Shown: one piece after another, positions 44,386 through 56,530 of the stretch
How positions within the stretch are numbered: the first letter of the stretch is position 1
Layout of the letters: each line of letters begins with the position of its first letter
From: Bugulina stolonifera
Lineage: Eukaryota > Bryozoa > Gymnolaemata > Cheilostomatida > Bugulidae
Assembly (NCBI GenBank): GCA_935421135.1
Contig: OW285193.1
Location: 18,462,099-18,526,098 of the forward strand
DNA length: 64,000 nt
Direction: 5' to 3'
Position numbers and translations under genes: made by a program
Notes under the pieces: model-generated
Told to the model about the DNA's origin: nothing
What the model saw: the letters and a program-made list of their open reading frames with translations, nothing else
Databases searched by the model: none

Positions 44386-45060
44386 GTTCTAGAACATCGA
44401 GGGTTTCGAAAATGGCATCATGGTCTGCCTGGTAATAAACATAGACATACTATGACAGGCTGTAGGCCTAATATAATATAAATAATATAGGCTACATAAT
44501 AAAGTTGTTTTGAAGCTAACTTGATTGGCTGAATTTATGAGATCATATTATCTGATTTGTAGATATAGGATTACTAGCAGGTAACATAATAATTATTATT
44601 GGCTTACATAGCTTACTCAGAGTAATAGTAGAACAAGAAAGGGTTCAGAGAGGATGTAATGAATATGGATATGATATTGATGAATTCCAGTGAGGAAATA
44701 TTTATGAACTGCTCTGAAATTGTTATAATCCACATTTTGGTCACATATTTATATGTTCAGTATTATTAAACTAATAAAATTACAGCACTTTCCTCTAAAA
44801 TCAAAGTTACGAAATACTTCTTCTTATCGGTTTGTTTTAGCTTGCATAAATTTTTGTATAGTGTTATAAATGTAACTCATATCTGGACGATATCTTCACT
44901 ATTGTATTAGTTGTGTAAGCTGTAAAATTTATTGATATGTACTATCACTATTTATTGTTTATTTATGTTCTAATAATAGCACGCACTAGTGAGATGTGAC
45001 AATGAATCATACTTTTGTTTACTTACAGTAGTGTTATATAGGATTTACTGGAATGGCCTA

Positions 45061-45122
45061 GAACATTCTTATACTTGCTGAATCACAGATTCTAGAATAT
45101 TCTAAAGCAACTTATATATAAG
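45061..45122 (+). promoter_or_regulatory. Heat-shock elements plus TATA box upstream of PUS7
   Basis: A perfect three-unit heat-shock element TTCTAGAATATTC (TTCnnGAAnnTTC) lies at 45090-45102. A second two-unit element GAACATTC is at 45061-45068. Ten bases after the first is a TATA-type sequence TTATATATAAG at 45112-45122. This order, HSF sites just upstream of TATA, is that of classic heat-inducible promoters and points to plus-strand transcription starting near 45150, about 220 bases before the PUS7 ATG. Motifs are seen directly; HSF control of PUS7 is inferred. Confidence 0.55.
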
Positions 45123-45373
45123 CAGGCCAGTTCCAATTTTAGTTCAGTTGCTAATATGCCAGTGTTCAAGTAACTACACATTGCTAGTCTAGTTCAGCTA
45201 AATATTATAGCTTGTTATTTATATACAATAAACTAGAAGTTCTGCACACAAAGAAGTATTTAGACATTCAATTGTCAATGTTGGTTTCAGCTGTACCTAC
45301 ACACTGAAACATAACATTTATGAAATCGTAAAATATTTAATCTGCAATATTCATATTGTAGCTGTTAATTATA

Positions 45374-48300
45374 ATGGATCAAGATGAGCCAAAGCCTAAG
45401 AGATGCAAAATAGAAGAGTCAAATGTGGTGGGTGAACTGCTTGTACTAGTTTCAATAGATTGCTGGAGTTTATTACAACAGTTTCATTTTGTTTCATTGC
45501 ACGTATATTTGTTGTTTTTCTCTGTTAGAAAAACAACTCAACAAGACTGGAGTCACCTGTATGTGAAAAAGATGTCGGAATTCACTGCTATATCACAAGC
45601 GGTTTTACTCCATTTCAAGGTGAGTGATAAATTGCAATCCATTTGGGCTGAAAATGGTTACCAGAAATAATTTGGTCTAATTTGCTTGTTATTAACTCGA
45701 CTGCTCAAACATGTCTATCTTGGAAACAGTCAAAGCTGCGCTGCAAATATAAGATATGAATGTCGGTTACATTTAGGGATTGTGAAACAGAGGTTTTCTG
45801 ATTTTGTGGTGAACGAGATTGATATGAAAGGGGAGTTGGTTCGACTCACAACAAAAGGGTTAGAAGAGGACATTGGAACTAACACTAATATCTCTACAGC
45901 TAACAGTACAACCATCACTACTGCTGCTACCATGTCGAGTACCAATGTCAGTAGCATGGAAAGTACTACAAATCTGGTTGCAAATACTGATAATACTGCA
46001 TGTAATACCACTGATAGTACTGCGTCTGTGGACTGTAAAGATGCTGTGTCTGTGGACTGTAAAGATACTATGTCTGTGGACTGTAAAGTTACTACTAGTG
46101 ATACTGTCTTGCCTGCTGTCGATACACCTGTAGATGAAGTCACAAGCGGTGGTGCTCCATCCAATGATGACGCTCATACAATAGCCAATCAAATTACAAC
46201 AGACGTTGTTGCTCAGGATTGTCCTTTACCGGCTAAGATTGTCGTAAGTGCTGCAGGCTAATTAATAATTCACTAGATTTTTCTATTTGAGGGCTATTAT
46301 GTTTGTTTTTGTTGCTTTATTTCAATACTCTTGGCAACAAGAAGTGTAACGGTCCAAGTCTGTTATAGAATTGTATAACCATATATAACTCGTCTATGTC
46401 TCTGATTACATCTATGTCATAATATATGTATGCGATTACATATAGAATGGTCTGAAGAATCTGGAGGTAGAAAAATCCTTGAAGTTTGAGGCACCCCAAG
46501 AGAAAGTTGAAAGAAAGAAGATCCATGACTATGTGAAGGTGGAGTTTATAGGATAGTGTATATTACTAGCCTCAGAGTATAGGATGGTGTATATTAGTCT
46601 CACATAGAGTATAATACATGTAAATCCATGTATATAGCCTACTGTATTTATGTCTATGTGTAACACATGTACATGTATGTGACCAATCTGTTTGGATCTT
46701 GTGGGGCTACTTGTATACTACTTCTAGTGGAGTGATGAATTCTTGTACCGTACTGTAGAATGCACCTGATGCAAATAGAATAGTTGTGAGAAGTAGGTGC
46801 TCTAAGACTCTCGGTGTTTTCTCTGTTTTATTATGGTAAGACAATAAATAATTAGACTGGTGACCTGTACATGTACATGTACAGATCACCAAATAGAAGT
46901 AAGTGCTTTAAGACTCTCCGTGTTTGTTTGTTTGTTTGTTTGTTTGTTTGTTCATATCAGCTCCAGACTGAGGCTTCGACAAATGCCGTTTTATTATGGT
47001 AAGACAATAAATAATTAGACTGGTGACCTGTACATGTACATGTATGTTGTAGTCACAGTTCCCAGCTGTCTGCAGTAACTGTATAACAGTAGATGGAGTT
47101 AAATACTTGGAGTTTATCCTCAAGTCTAGTGTGAAGAACACTGACCCCAGAAACAAGGAGGGCTGTTGGCCTAGAGACCGCCCCACCCATCTACACTTTG
47201 TCTTGTATAAAGAATTTAAGGTAGTGAAAGTTCATTATTGAGGAATGCTGTCTACTTATTTTGATATAGTTATACATGAATATTGTCCTATCTTCTAGCA
47301 TAAAGTGAATACTAATTGCCTACTCCTTGGTGAATACTAATTTCCATAATGCTGATGGAAGACAAATTTCAACTCTTGAATTATAAACCTGACAGTTACA
47401 GTAGACTACCTGCTAATAATATCAGCTTTATAATATTCATCTTGCACAGATATGCCAGTAGATGTTTTTGGGGGGTTGTGGTGTTTAGTACTTCTCCCCT
47501 GTATAACTGACAGCTGCTGTAAAGTGTTTGGTTTTTTGCTAGGATACGATGGAGGCGATCGATATCATCTCTAAGTATAGTGGCATCAAGCCTCAGCACT
47601 TCAACTATGCAGGAACCAAAGATCGTAGAGCAAAGACTAGTCAGAGAATCAGTGCCCATAAGGTCAAGGCTGAAAAACTACAAGCTGTCAATGCTAAGCT
47701 ACGGGGCATGGCAATGGGAAACTTTAGATATCTCAATGTGAGAATTGGTAATATATCATGTGCTGTACCATCAGGAGTCTATTTGGTGTGTTTAGTCAGG
47801 AGAAGATAACACTTACCTTGTAAATACTCATATTAGGCATTGTTGAACCCAGGCAATATCAAGTCTCTAGTGTAGGGTAATGGTAGGCGTGTCACCATCA
47901 AATACAGGTAGATACATGGGATTGGGAGTTCAAGTCTCAGTGTTGTGCTGCAATTTTTGTCATTAATCTATACTATGGATGTTGAGTTTTTACCATTAGT
48001 TGAATTCACAATTAACCTTAGGTCTTGTCCTATCCCAGTGTAAATATGTACAGTGAGGAGGCTTCCAACAATTTTGGGGTGGGACGAGGGGGTAGTATTA
48101 TCACAATAGGAGAGATTTTAGTATCCTATGAATACGAAAGCATTTTGCAATGAATCTTGGTATATACATGTATATGAGAATAGTATTATACTATTCCCTG
48201 AACAGGTGTGAGCAGGTGATGGTGCTAAATAACATGTGCATGTAAGGTTTTATTGAACTTTATTTATTTTATCAGGAGAGGTTGGCACTCGGCCAGCTGT

Positions 48301-51300
48301 CTGGTAACAGATTCAAGATAGTTCTGAGGAATGTGGAGACAACTGCAGACAACTTGAGGAACGCCGCAGAGTCTCTTCAGCAGTCTGGGTTCATAAACTA
48401 TTTTGGAATGCAAAGGTTTGGGACGGCATCTATACCAACCTACCAGGTACAGTTTAGGTTGGTATAAAGAGACATCACACTGAAACTATTATTATGAATG
48501 TATGGCTCGTGTTTGAACCTTGGCTTACTTTCAAATAGTAATTTTACTTATTCTCCTCGCATGGCAGTTGAGAACATATCATTGATTTTGTATGCTACTA
48601 ATGCAGGTGCTTGTTATTCAATTCACTAACACCAGAGTTGTTATATTCACTATCTCCATACTAGTCACTAACTACCGATACACATAGAGGTGCTGGTTGG
48701 TATAAGATTGCTTCAACTGTCTCAGTGATGTCATTGGTTACAGTGATGACCCATATATAGGCAGCACATTGTTATAGGTGGGTCTGCATATATTGAAATC
48801 AGAGTTTGACAAAGCAGTTGATCTAATAATGGCCCCAAGATCCACAGACAAGCCACACGTAACTAATGTTAGACTTCTCTGGAGTGAGAAGAGAGATGCT
48901 ACGGCCGTCCTTAACAAGCTACCCAGATCTATGAACATAGAACGGAGGCTCATGGAGGGTGTGGTCAAATGTGGTGTGACCAATCCACTTGGAGCACTTG
49001 ATCGTATTCCAAGGTACACACTACTGATAGTGCTAGTACTAACTACATATACATGTAGTTGGTAGTCTAGTTTCAACATACAAAATTTTAGTTGAGGGTT
49101 TTTTGCCTTTACTTGTAATTATTTTGTTGTGTCAGTTTTCTATTCTTAGAATTCAGGGTGTTGATCATCATAATTGATTTATCTGACTTTTATCTCTTCT
49201 ATCAGGAGTTAACTTGCATTTAGGAGTTGTCCAATTTTGTTTAAGAAATTGAATATGGGTAGATAAGTCTCAATAATGTTATTGGTAGTTATCCACTCTT
49301 ATCTGCATAATGATGGTTTGTGTAGGAATATCTACTTTCCTATGTTTTAGAACCACCAGACTACTATACCTACACAGCTATCAGAGTCTGATATGGAATA
49401 AAGCTGCCTCCGTTAGGATAGAGAAATATGGCATGGAGCCAATGGTTGGTGACCTTGTATATGTTGAAGGTGAGGACAGCTGCTGGCATCTCTTCTTATG
49501 AACTCAGGTTGAGTGAAGAGTTGTTGGTAGTGATTAGGGATTACCCTATGCTTCTCATACATTGTGTACAGTATTACAATGTAATGTAGTATTAAGAACT
49601 CAGTGTAGCTACATGGACATAATGCTCCTTTACAATCAAGGATGGGCAACTCCCTGTAGCTTGGTATTATTCTATGTACACTGTGTTAAGTTATACCAGT
49701 AAGCTATTGGTATTGGTAAACAACCCTGTGAATGTCATATTTAATAGAACATAATTATCATCTACATTGTATAAATTCTAACATGTATATAAAGTAATAT
49801 TATGCCTATTTAACCTGTTAATAACATACAAAGACACTGTATTATATGTGTATTATATACCTGCTGTATATACACACATAGAGCCTAGTGTGGACCCTGA
49901 CACCCTAGGAGAGGATGACTCCCAACAGCCAGACTCTATGGAGACTAGGAACAAGCCAGTAGTGAAACACTTAACTGAGGAAGATCTACCAAACTATACA
50001 ATATATGACATAGTTCTACCTCTACCTGGTTACAGTGTCGTGTTACCAGACAATGAGGTGCGTTACCTTGCACTCTATAATACACGTCTGTTATTAGTAC
50101 TGATTGAATATTTTAATCTACAATATAAACTAAGATATTGTACACAACTACATAAAACTACATGTACTGCTTATCATCAGTTGTATAGTATTACATGTAA
50201 TACATGTATATACAATGTCTGTACTTGTATTTTAAATATAATGGAATTAATATAATTAGAAAGTTGAACTATTTGTGAATGTGTCCTCACTGGCACCTTC
50301 ACTGTTCATTTCAGTTGAAGGGAGTCATGATAGACCTGATAGCTGAAGATGGCCTTACCCTCGATAGCCTCAGGACCAATAAAAAGTCAAAGGTATGAAC
50401 TTCCTGTCACATTTGATCGACAGGTGTGCATTCTGTAATTTTAAGTTATCAGTCTTTACACAACTATATTGATGTACTTTACAGGGAATTTGAAATATTA
50501 AGATCTCACTGAATTGTTCTCCATATTCTATGATCATTCAGGCAGTGGATAGTACATAGATAGTACAGTATCGTATATGATAGTACAATATAGTATATGA
50601 TAGTACATAGATAGTACAGTATCGTATATGATAGTACATAGATAGTACAATATAGTATATGATAGTACATATATAGTACAATATAGTATATGATAGTACA
50701 TAGATAGTACAATATAGTATATGATAGTACATAGATAGTACAATATAGTATATGATAGTACATAGATAGTACAGTATAGTATATGATAGTACATATATAG
50801 TACAATATAGTATATGATAGTACATAGATAGTACAATATAGTATATGATAGTACATAGATAGTACAATATAGTATATGATAGTACATAGATAGTACAGTA
50901 TAGTATATGATAGTACATATATATAGTATAGGTAGATGATAGCACATAATAATATATAGTACATGTATGTTATGTATTGTCTACAGCAATACCGACTACC
51001 AGGCTCCTACAGGCGTGTCGTAATAAGACCCATTGACCTCACTTCCTCTCTTACCTTCTATGATGATGCTACAGAGGAGCTGGTACAGTCAGACATGGAT
51101 ATTCTAAATAAACAGGTAGACGGTACCTACTCTACAGTATCCACTATACGGTATCCACTACACGGTATCTACTATGCGGTATCCACTATATGGTATCCAC
51201 TATACGGTATCCACTATACGGTATCTACTATGCGGTATCCACTCTACGGTATCCACTATATGGTATCTACTATGCAGTATCCACTATATAGTATCCACTG

Positions 51301-52192
51301 TACGGTATCCACTATACGGTGTCCACTATACGATATCCACTATACGGTATACACTGTACGGTATACACTATGCAATATCCACTATACAGTGTCCACTATA
51401 CGGTATCCACTCTACGGTATCCACTGTACGGTATCCACTATTATCCAGTATCCACTATGTGGTACTCACTATACGGTATCCACTATACGGCACTCACTAT
51501 ATGGTATACACTATACGGTATCCACTATACGGTATCCACTATACGGTATCCACTATACGGCACTCACTATATGGTATACACTATACGGTATCCACTATAC
51601 GGTATCCACTATACGGCACTCACTATATGGTATACACTATACAGTATCTACTATACGGTATCCACTATACGGTATCCACTATACGGCACTCACTATATGG
51701 TATACACTATACGGTATCCACTATACGGTATCCACTATACGGCACTCACTATATGGTATACACTATACGGTATCCACTATACGGTATCCACTATACGGTA
51801 TCCACTATACGGCACTCACTATATGGTATACACTATACAGTATCTACTCATCTACATACACTATCTCAATACTCTCTTTATCATAATGTGCATGTTTACA
51901 TGTTTGCCTCTTACACCCATTATGTGAAATCTTTAATTATACATGTAGCTACTTCCTGTTTAGTTGGAAGTGTTTGGGAATATCAGCTGTTGTTATCATA
52001 GACTATCTACTACCTATGCCTCATGGAAGTTTGGATAAATTGCAGGTGTTGACTCAAAAGAAGATTGGTAAATACAAAGCTGCCATATTAGAGTTTGGTC
52101 TACCTTCATCCTGTTATGCTACAATGCTACTTAGAGAGGTGATGAGAATTGACACTTCGGCTGCACACCAATCTAGTCTAAATGTTACCTAA
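45374..52192 (+). CDS. PUS7: Pseudouridine synthase PUS7 (TruD family)
   Basis: Thirteen exons: 45374-45427, 45529-45619, 45777-46243, 46446-46538, 47053-47220, 47543-47737, 48276-48446, 48778-49013, 49351-49469, 49882-50057, 50315-50392, 50987-51115, 52046-52192. All are in phase, 2,124 nt, 707 residues (human 661). PUS7 converts uridine to pseudouridine in tRNAs and mRNAs. Conserved: [13 protein letters not shown] near the N-terminus; the catalytic motif [14 protein letters not shown] with Asp at about residue 318; [31 protein letters not shown] of the TRUD domain; [40 protein letters not shown] near the end. Exon 3 carries a Thr/Ser/Asn-rich insert (about residues 82-140) with three SVDCK(D) repeats. 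The start [12 protein letters not shown] has a basic, possibly nuclear-targeting run. Confidence 0.94.
46025..46090 (+). repeat. 24-base coding repeat in PUS7 exon 3
   Basis: Three copies of a 24-base unit (core TCTGTGGACTGTAAAG) encode SVDCKDA-, SVDCKDTM and SVDCKV within the low-complexity insert. Reading frame is kept because the unit is a multiple of three. Confidence 0.92.
46790..47046. repeat. Local duplication with GTTT expansion in PUS7 intron 4
   Basis: The block from GAAGTAGGTGCTCTAAGACT through the GACCTGTACATGTACATGTA palindrome recurs immediately downstream. The second copy (from ~46899) contains a (GTTT)n run at ~46922-46952 and an extra insert. The second copy ends just before the exon 5 acceptor at 47052. 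Confidence 0.85.
47880..47960 (+). repeat. Possible tRNA-derived SINE relic in PUS7 intron 6
   Basis: GGTAGGCGTGTCACC followed about 35 bases later by GGGAGTTCAAGTCTCAG resembles degenerate A and B boxes of a tRNA-type pol III promoter. Only one copy seen here, so the call is tentative. Confidence 0.3.
50550..50935. repeat. 31-base satellite in PUS7 intron 11
   Basis: About a dozen units of a 31-base AT-rich repeat (core GATAGTACATAGATAGTACA), some lacking part of the unit. Because 31 is not a multiple of three and the minus-strand unit lacks stops, all three reverse frames stay open for over 130 codons; these frames are not genes. Confidence 0.95.
51119..51850. repeat. 14-base satellite with higher-order units in PUS7 intron 12
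   Basis: Roughly fifty copies of the 14-base unit TATCCACTATACGG. In the second half a longer higher-order unit (TATCCACTATACGGCACTCA with a TATGGTATACA variant) repeats about five times. It begins within ten bases of the exon 12 donor (exon end 51115). All three forward frames are open for 200-300 codons through lack of stop triplets; they are not genes. Confidence 0.95.
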
Positions 52193-53136
52193 TAGTCACA
52201 CATACATTTCACCATTCTATACAGCTTATTAACTAGAAATATAACAATTTTATTGGGAGAGGACAACCTTAAATTATATTCAATGTAATATGCAGTTTAA
52301 TTTCTTACATTATTAATAGCATTATAGGATTAGAATATGACAGTATTTTACATTGTGTATAACTATTAACTATACATGTATAAGAATTTTTCATTGTATA
52401 TAACTATTAACTATACATGTATAAGAATCTTTCTGTCCAATAATGAAAAACTTATTAGGTCAGAGAGGTGATGAGAATTGTATACTATAAACAACAATTG
52501 TATTGGGTACATGTATTAAAATATAGAGAGATACGTTGTGATAATGTAGCCTAACATAAAAGTGAACCATAAGGTATGTAAAGAGTGCTTCAAAGGTAAA
52601 ATTAACAATGAAAGAAGTTCTATAACACAATATGTTAATTGGTCACCAAGTATAGGTGTTGAGTTAAACTGAAATTACTATAGTAAGTACTGGTGTATAA
52701 TAGTAGTTATTTTGTATTCATTTTGTTTTTTTTGGTAAGAACTTTCCCTTGGCAGCATCAGTTGTACGTGGGTCAGCACACACTCCCCTCTCCTTGGGTG
52801 CTTCTTGTGAGAGACTTGCTCTGGTGTCTTGGTGACAAATATAAATGAACAACATAACCCTACATTCAGCTGTGTACCAACAAGTAGATATAACAGATTA
52901 GCTATGCTATGTTGGTGACTGATAGACCATAATTAACATCCGAAACCCTACAGTAGGCTATACATGTACATCATGTACACCAGTAATTGTGAACATTTAG
53001 ATTGGAGTTGCCTTCCCCTAAAGCATAACTTGCAGAGGATAGTACATAGAATTCTATGGGATAGTAAATCAAAGAGTTTATTTTAATGGATGCCATTTGC
53101 AATTTTGAAAGTCGTTTGCATATAAAAATAACACAT
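52193..53136. other. PUS7 3' flank
   Basis: AT-rich, no gene recognised. A direct repeat of about 40 bases containing TAACTATTAACTATACATGT occurs at ~52361 and ~52401. A minus-strand open segment at ~52735-52830 ending GKFLPKKTK and a stop has coding-like composition but no recognised family. Confidence 0.35.
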
Positions 53137-53346
53137 TCATTGCATATTCAGTAGTGAATTTAAAACTTTATAAACATAGATAACTAAAGTAACAGACTTA
53201 ATTCCGGGGATTATCACTACAGGCAAGTATTGGACTATCAGACTGTGGTTATAGCCATAGAGGTAGGATAGAGCCAGTACTATATAGAAAGCCAGTGAAG
53301 CCGTAAGGACCCACTTTTTTGCTTTAGACAAAGTTCCGGTTTGCAC
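53137..53346 (-). other. Possible Lunapark-like transmembrane hairpin exon (copy 1)
   Basis: A 69-codon open segment without an ATG encodes two hydrophobic stretches: KKWVLTASLAFYIVLALSYL and LPVVIIPGIKSVTLVIYVYK. The spacing and the LP....P.I.S pattern recall the transmembrane hairpin of Lunapark (LNPK), an ER three-way-junction protein, but this is from memory and the similarity is modest. It ends KVLNSLLNMQ and a stop, shorter than LNPK, and I find no flanking exons. A diverged copy in opposite orientation lies at 56418-56530. Could be a real small membrane-protein exon or a gene fragment. Confidence 0.3.
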
Positions 53347-56300
53347 TTTTGCACGTGAATGTAATTAGCTATGCCAAAGTTTTGTGCAGTAATAACTCAT
53401 CCAGGACTCGTGACAAGTCATTTCACACGTAAGCTATTACTTTACAGTTTAAAATTTGTTAGCTGATGCTATGGTTTGCCATCCCCTGACGTCCCAAACG
53501 TATATTTTTTGATTTTTTTAAAATGATAATAATTACATTACTACGAACTACTACCACCACTCCTGTTATTGCAACTAATAAATAATAATTATAATAATTA
53601 ATTTGTGGTACTATTGGTAGTATGCACAGCATGTTGTTAAGCTGGTTTAAGTTTTTTTGGCCTCGGATTAGAACAACTAGCCTGGGGAGACTCAAAACTT
53701 TTCTTAGTATTCTGGCCGGCCCTAAAGGTTTTCTGTTATTAATTTTAAATTGATAATTATAATAATAATTATTATTATTATATTATATATTATGACATAT
53801 AATATTATAATCATAATAATAATATTATATATTATAATATATTATATTATTGTTATAACTATTATTTGTTGTAATTATTATTAATCAATTTTATAAAAAG
53901 AAAAATGGAAAATGAAATGACAGTAGCGTTGTTCACATTATTATTATTGTTGTTATTTTTTATAGTATTTGTAGTAGTGGTAGATGTAATTGCTAGCTAG
54001 TGATGATCTAAATAGAGAGGTTAGAATTATTAAACTACTATCACCACCAACTACCAAAACAACCAGTAATAGTGGGAAAAAATTTTAATAGTAGTTGACA
54101 AAAGGACTTGTGAAACTTTCAGGCATGCACTTGTTTTTATTTGGTTATAAAAAACAAGACATAATACGTTAACATCATAAATCATACTGATAATATTATA
54201 GATATTCATTCTTATTGTTCATTATCAAGAATATGTTTAGCGTCATTCTCATGTTATGCGCTGTTGTAAATAAATTTATAGGACCTACATGCATTGCCAC
54301 AGTAATTATCTTATTATTGTATTAAAATGTGTGCTGATGTATGATATTACGTTGAAATAATTGTGTAATAATGTTATTAACGCCTTTCCTGTTCATATTT
54401 CAAAGGTTTTTTTATGCAACTCTAAACTCTTGGATAAATGAGTCAGAGCATTGAGACGTCTAGATTTCACACCAACCATTTATACTCAAGACTGTGCTCC
54501 GATCACTTCGAGCTAGAGAGCTTCATAACGTTCGTTGGAAGCTAGAAGTGTCTCAAGCAAGGTGTTATGCTTTCTTTATTTGGACTTCCCTAGCCATTTG
54601 CAGGTAAAGCACCAGGTTTAGATCCTAGTTTTGTTTGGGATTCTAGTTTTTTCACTAATTAATTGTATGTTTGTTTCCCTTTCTGAACCAAATATTGAAT
54701 GTTTGAACCCCAATATTCAAGTGCAATGATGTTGACAGGGTTGTTGACAAAGTAGGCTATGTAGCTTGTGGCTACAATCGCCAATATTTTTGTACAAACT
54801 TCAATACGCTATAAATATTTGATCCTTTGTAGTTTTAGTCCAAGAAAAAAGGCAGACGGGTGCTCAAACTGGGTAAAGGGACATTCAGAAAAAGACAGTT
54901 CGAAACAGGACTTTTCACAGCTGGACAGTTAGAAACAGGACAGTTCAAAACTGTGTAGATTACATTCAGGAGAACAAAATTTGCAGAAAATTCATTTTAA
55001 CTTATTAAATTAATGAAAAAAATATTAAAAATTAGTTAAAGTCTGGTGGTTTGGGCTTAGGCATTTCGAACTGTCCAGTGCTGAACTGTCCACTTTCAAA
55101 ACGTCATTTTCAAATAGCCGCACAGTCCTCAAACTGACAGTCCAGCAGATGTCCAGTATAGTATTGTCACTTAACCCTAAAGATTCAGTAGCAGATGTCA
55201 GCGTGAATGTAGATTATTCATATGGTAGTAATCTAGGTCGGTATTGGAATTGAGGTCTCTTTTTATAGCATTTTATCTTGGAAGATAATAATTTCAGTGT
55301 TACCATAATATTTGATGGAATAGGCTATATCATCCACACGCACGTGTCCATGTAATATATATGTACAAAGGTACAATGTATAAACATACCTATATACATG
55401 TATGTTGTCATAATATATATAAATATAATATGTATATAACATTTAGTGTAAAGGTGCATTGCGTGGGAGTTTCCTAAGTTTTGAATAATTTTTGATATTT
55501 TATTGCTACAGATCAGATGCTACTTATTCTGCTACTTTCAGAGTTTCTCAAGATTTTGTTCAGCAAGATTCATAGAATGGGAGAGCATAACAACAACCCA
55601 ACTGCTACAGGCTTTAGGGCAGATCCAAGAAAGCTGTTGATGAAGTGGTCAGTGTCCACTTTAAATGTAGCCAATTCAGCTGACTGTGACTCCAGCTCTG
55701 GTTTATTTTCTTTACGGTGGTGCAAGTGAAAAGCTCCAATACCTTCTGTTTAACATCGCTACAAACTTGTAACACTCACCCACTGAATATTCTTGGATAT
55801 TTCAGGAAAAATTGCAAGAACTCTACACGGCAGTTTCTGGGGAAGTTTGCAGGTGGCTTTGGCGATCATTTATATGTCGTAGGATGATGAAGGCCAAAAA
55901 CAGAGGTGGCCTCACTTATGCTACTGATTTAATAAAGCAGATTGTGGTTTGATGTGAGCAGGTGTTTACACAGTGTATTTCGATTCTCGACTGATGAATA
56001 GACATTTGAAACATTGAACTTTTGCTTCATTTCAATACCTGTAACATAGTTTTACAATAAGTGTATCATAAATTTTTCTTTTTTTTTTTTATTTAATTCT
56101 TTTATTGCTATGTCTATAACATTTTTTGCTAGCTTTCAATCTTGTTTGCATATATATATATTTGTCTGGTTATGATAGTCATAAGATTTACCATCCACAT
56201 TCTGCACTGCAGATGATAAAACAAAAATACAATACAGTGCAATGTAATAGATATAATGCATATGTAGTTGACTTCTCATTGATTTCAATTATATCAGAAG

Positions 56301-56417
56301 TTGTATTTTTAATGTATCATAGATAGTTCTTAACTTGCAGAGTACTGATAGCCACAAAATATGTGATTTTGTTGAGCAAACGTTATCGATTTCGTATTGT
56401 TACAATGGATTTAATAG
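53347..56417. other. Spacer between two inverted paralogous fragments
   Basis: Very AT-rich around 53720-53890, with no recognised coding exon. A tRNA B-box-like sequence (CCAGGTTTAGATCC) occurs at ~54612. The 70-codon frame at 55517-55729 has no known motif. Confidence 0.35.
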
Positions 56418-56530
56418 CAAACCGGAACTTTGTCTAAAGCAAAGAAGTGGGTCCAGACCGGCTTCACGACCGTAATAGTAATAGCGGTCGAGTACTGGCT
56501 CTATCCTACCTCTATGGTTATAGCTCAGAT
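56418..56530 (+). pseudogene. Diverged inverted copy of the 53216-53345 fragment (copy 2)
   Basis: ACCGGAACTTTGTCTAAAGC, AAGTGGGTCC and TACTGGCTCTATCCTACCTC are shared with the complement of 53216-53345. Between these blocks the copies differ by indels, so the frame of copy 1 is not maintained. It therefore looks like a decayed duplicate in inverted orientation about 3.1 kb away. Confidence 0.6.

Larger units (their letters stand above)
42850..45373. other. Intergenic DNA between MRPS22 and PUS7
   Basis: Divergent spacer of 2.5 kb. It includes very AT-rich DNA (43730-44040), two GC-richer tRNA-like repeat modules (44074-44385) and the heat-shock-type promoter at 45061-45122. An upstream non-coding exon of MRPS22 may lie near 43494-43560, where a GTAAGG donor-like site occurs, but no start codon leads into it. 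Confidence 0.4.

Noticed and set aside
45730..46192. Minus-strand open frames of 110-144 codons opposite PUS7 exon 3
   Set aside because: Shadow of the Thr/Ser-rich coding insert on the plus strand; no independent motif or splice context.
50506..50964. Long minus-strand open frames of 130-150 codons
   Set aside because: They are produced by the 31-base satellite in PUS7 intron 11; all three reverse frames are open with the same repetitive peptide.
50963..52001. Long plus-strand open frames of 200-307 codons
   Set aside because: They run through the 14-base satellite in PUS7 intron 12. Only the first part, exon 12 (50987-51115), is conserved coding sequence.
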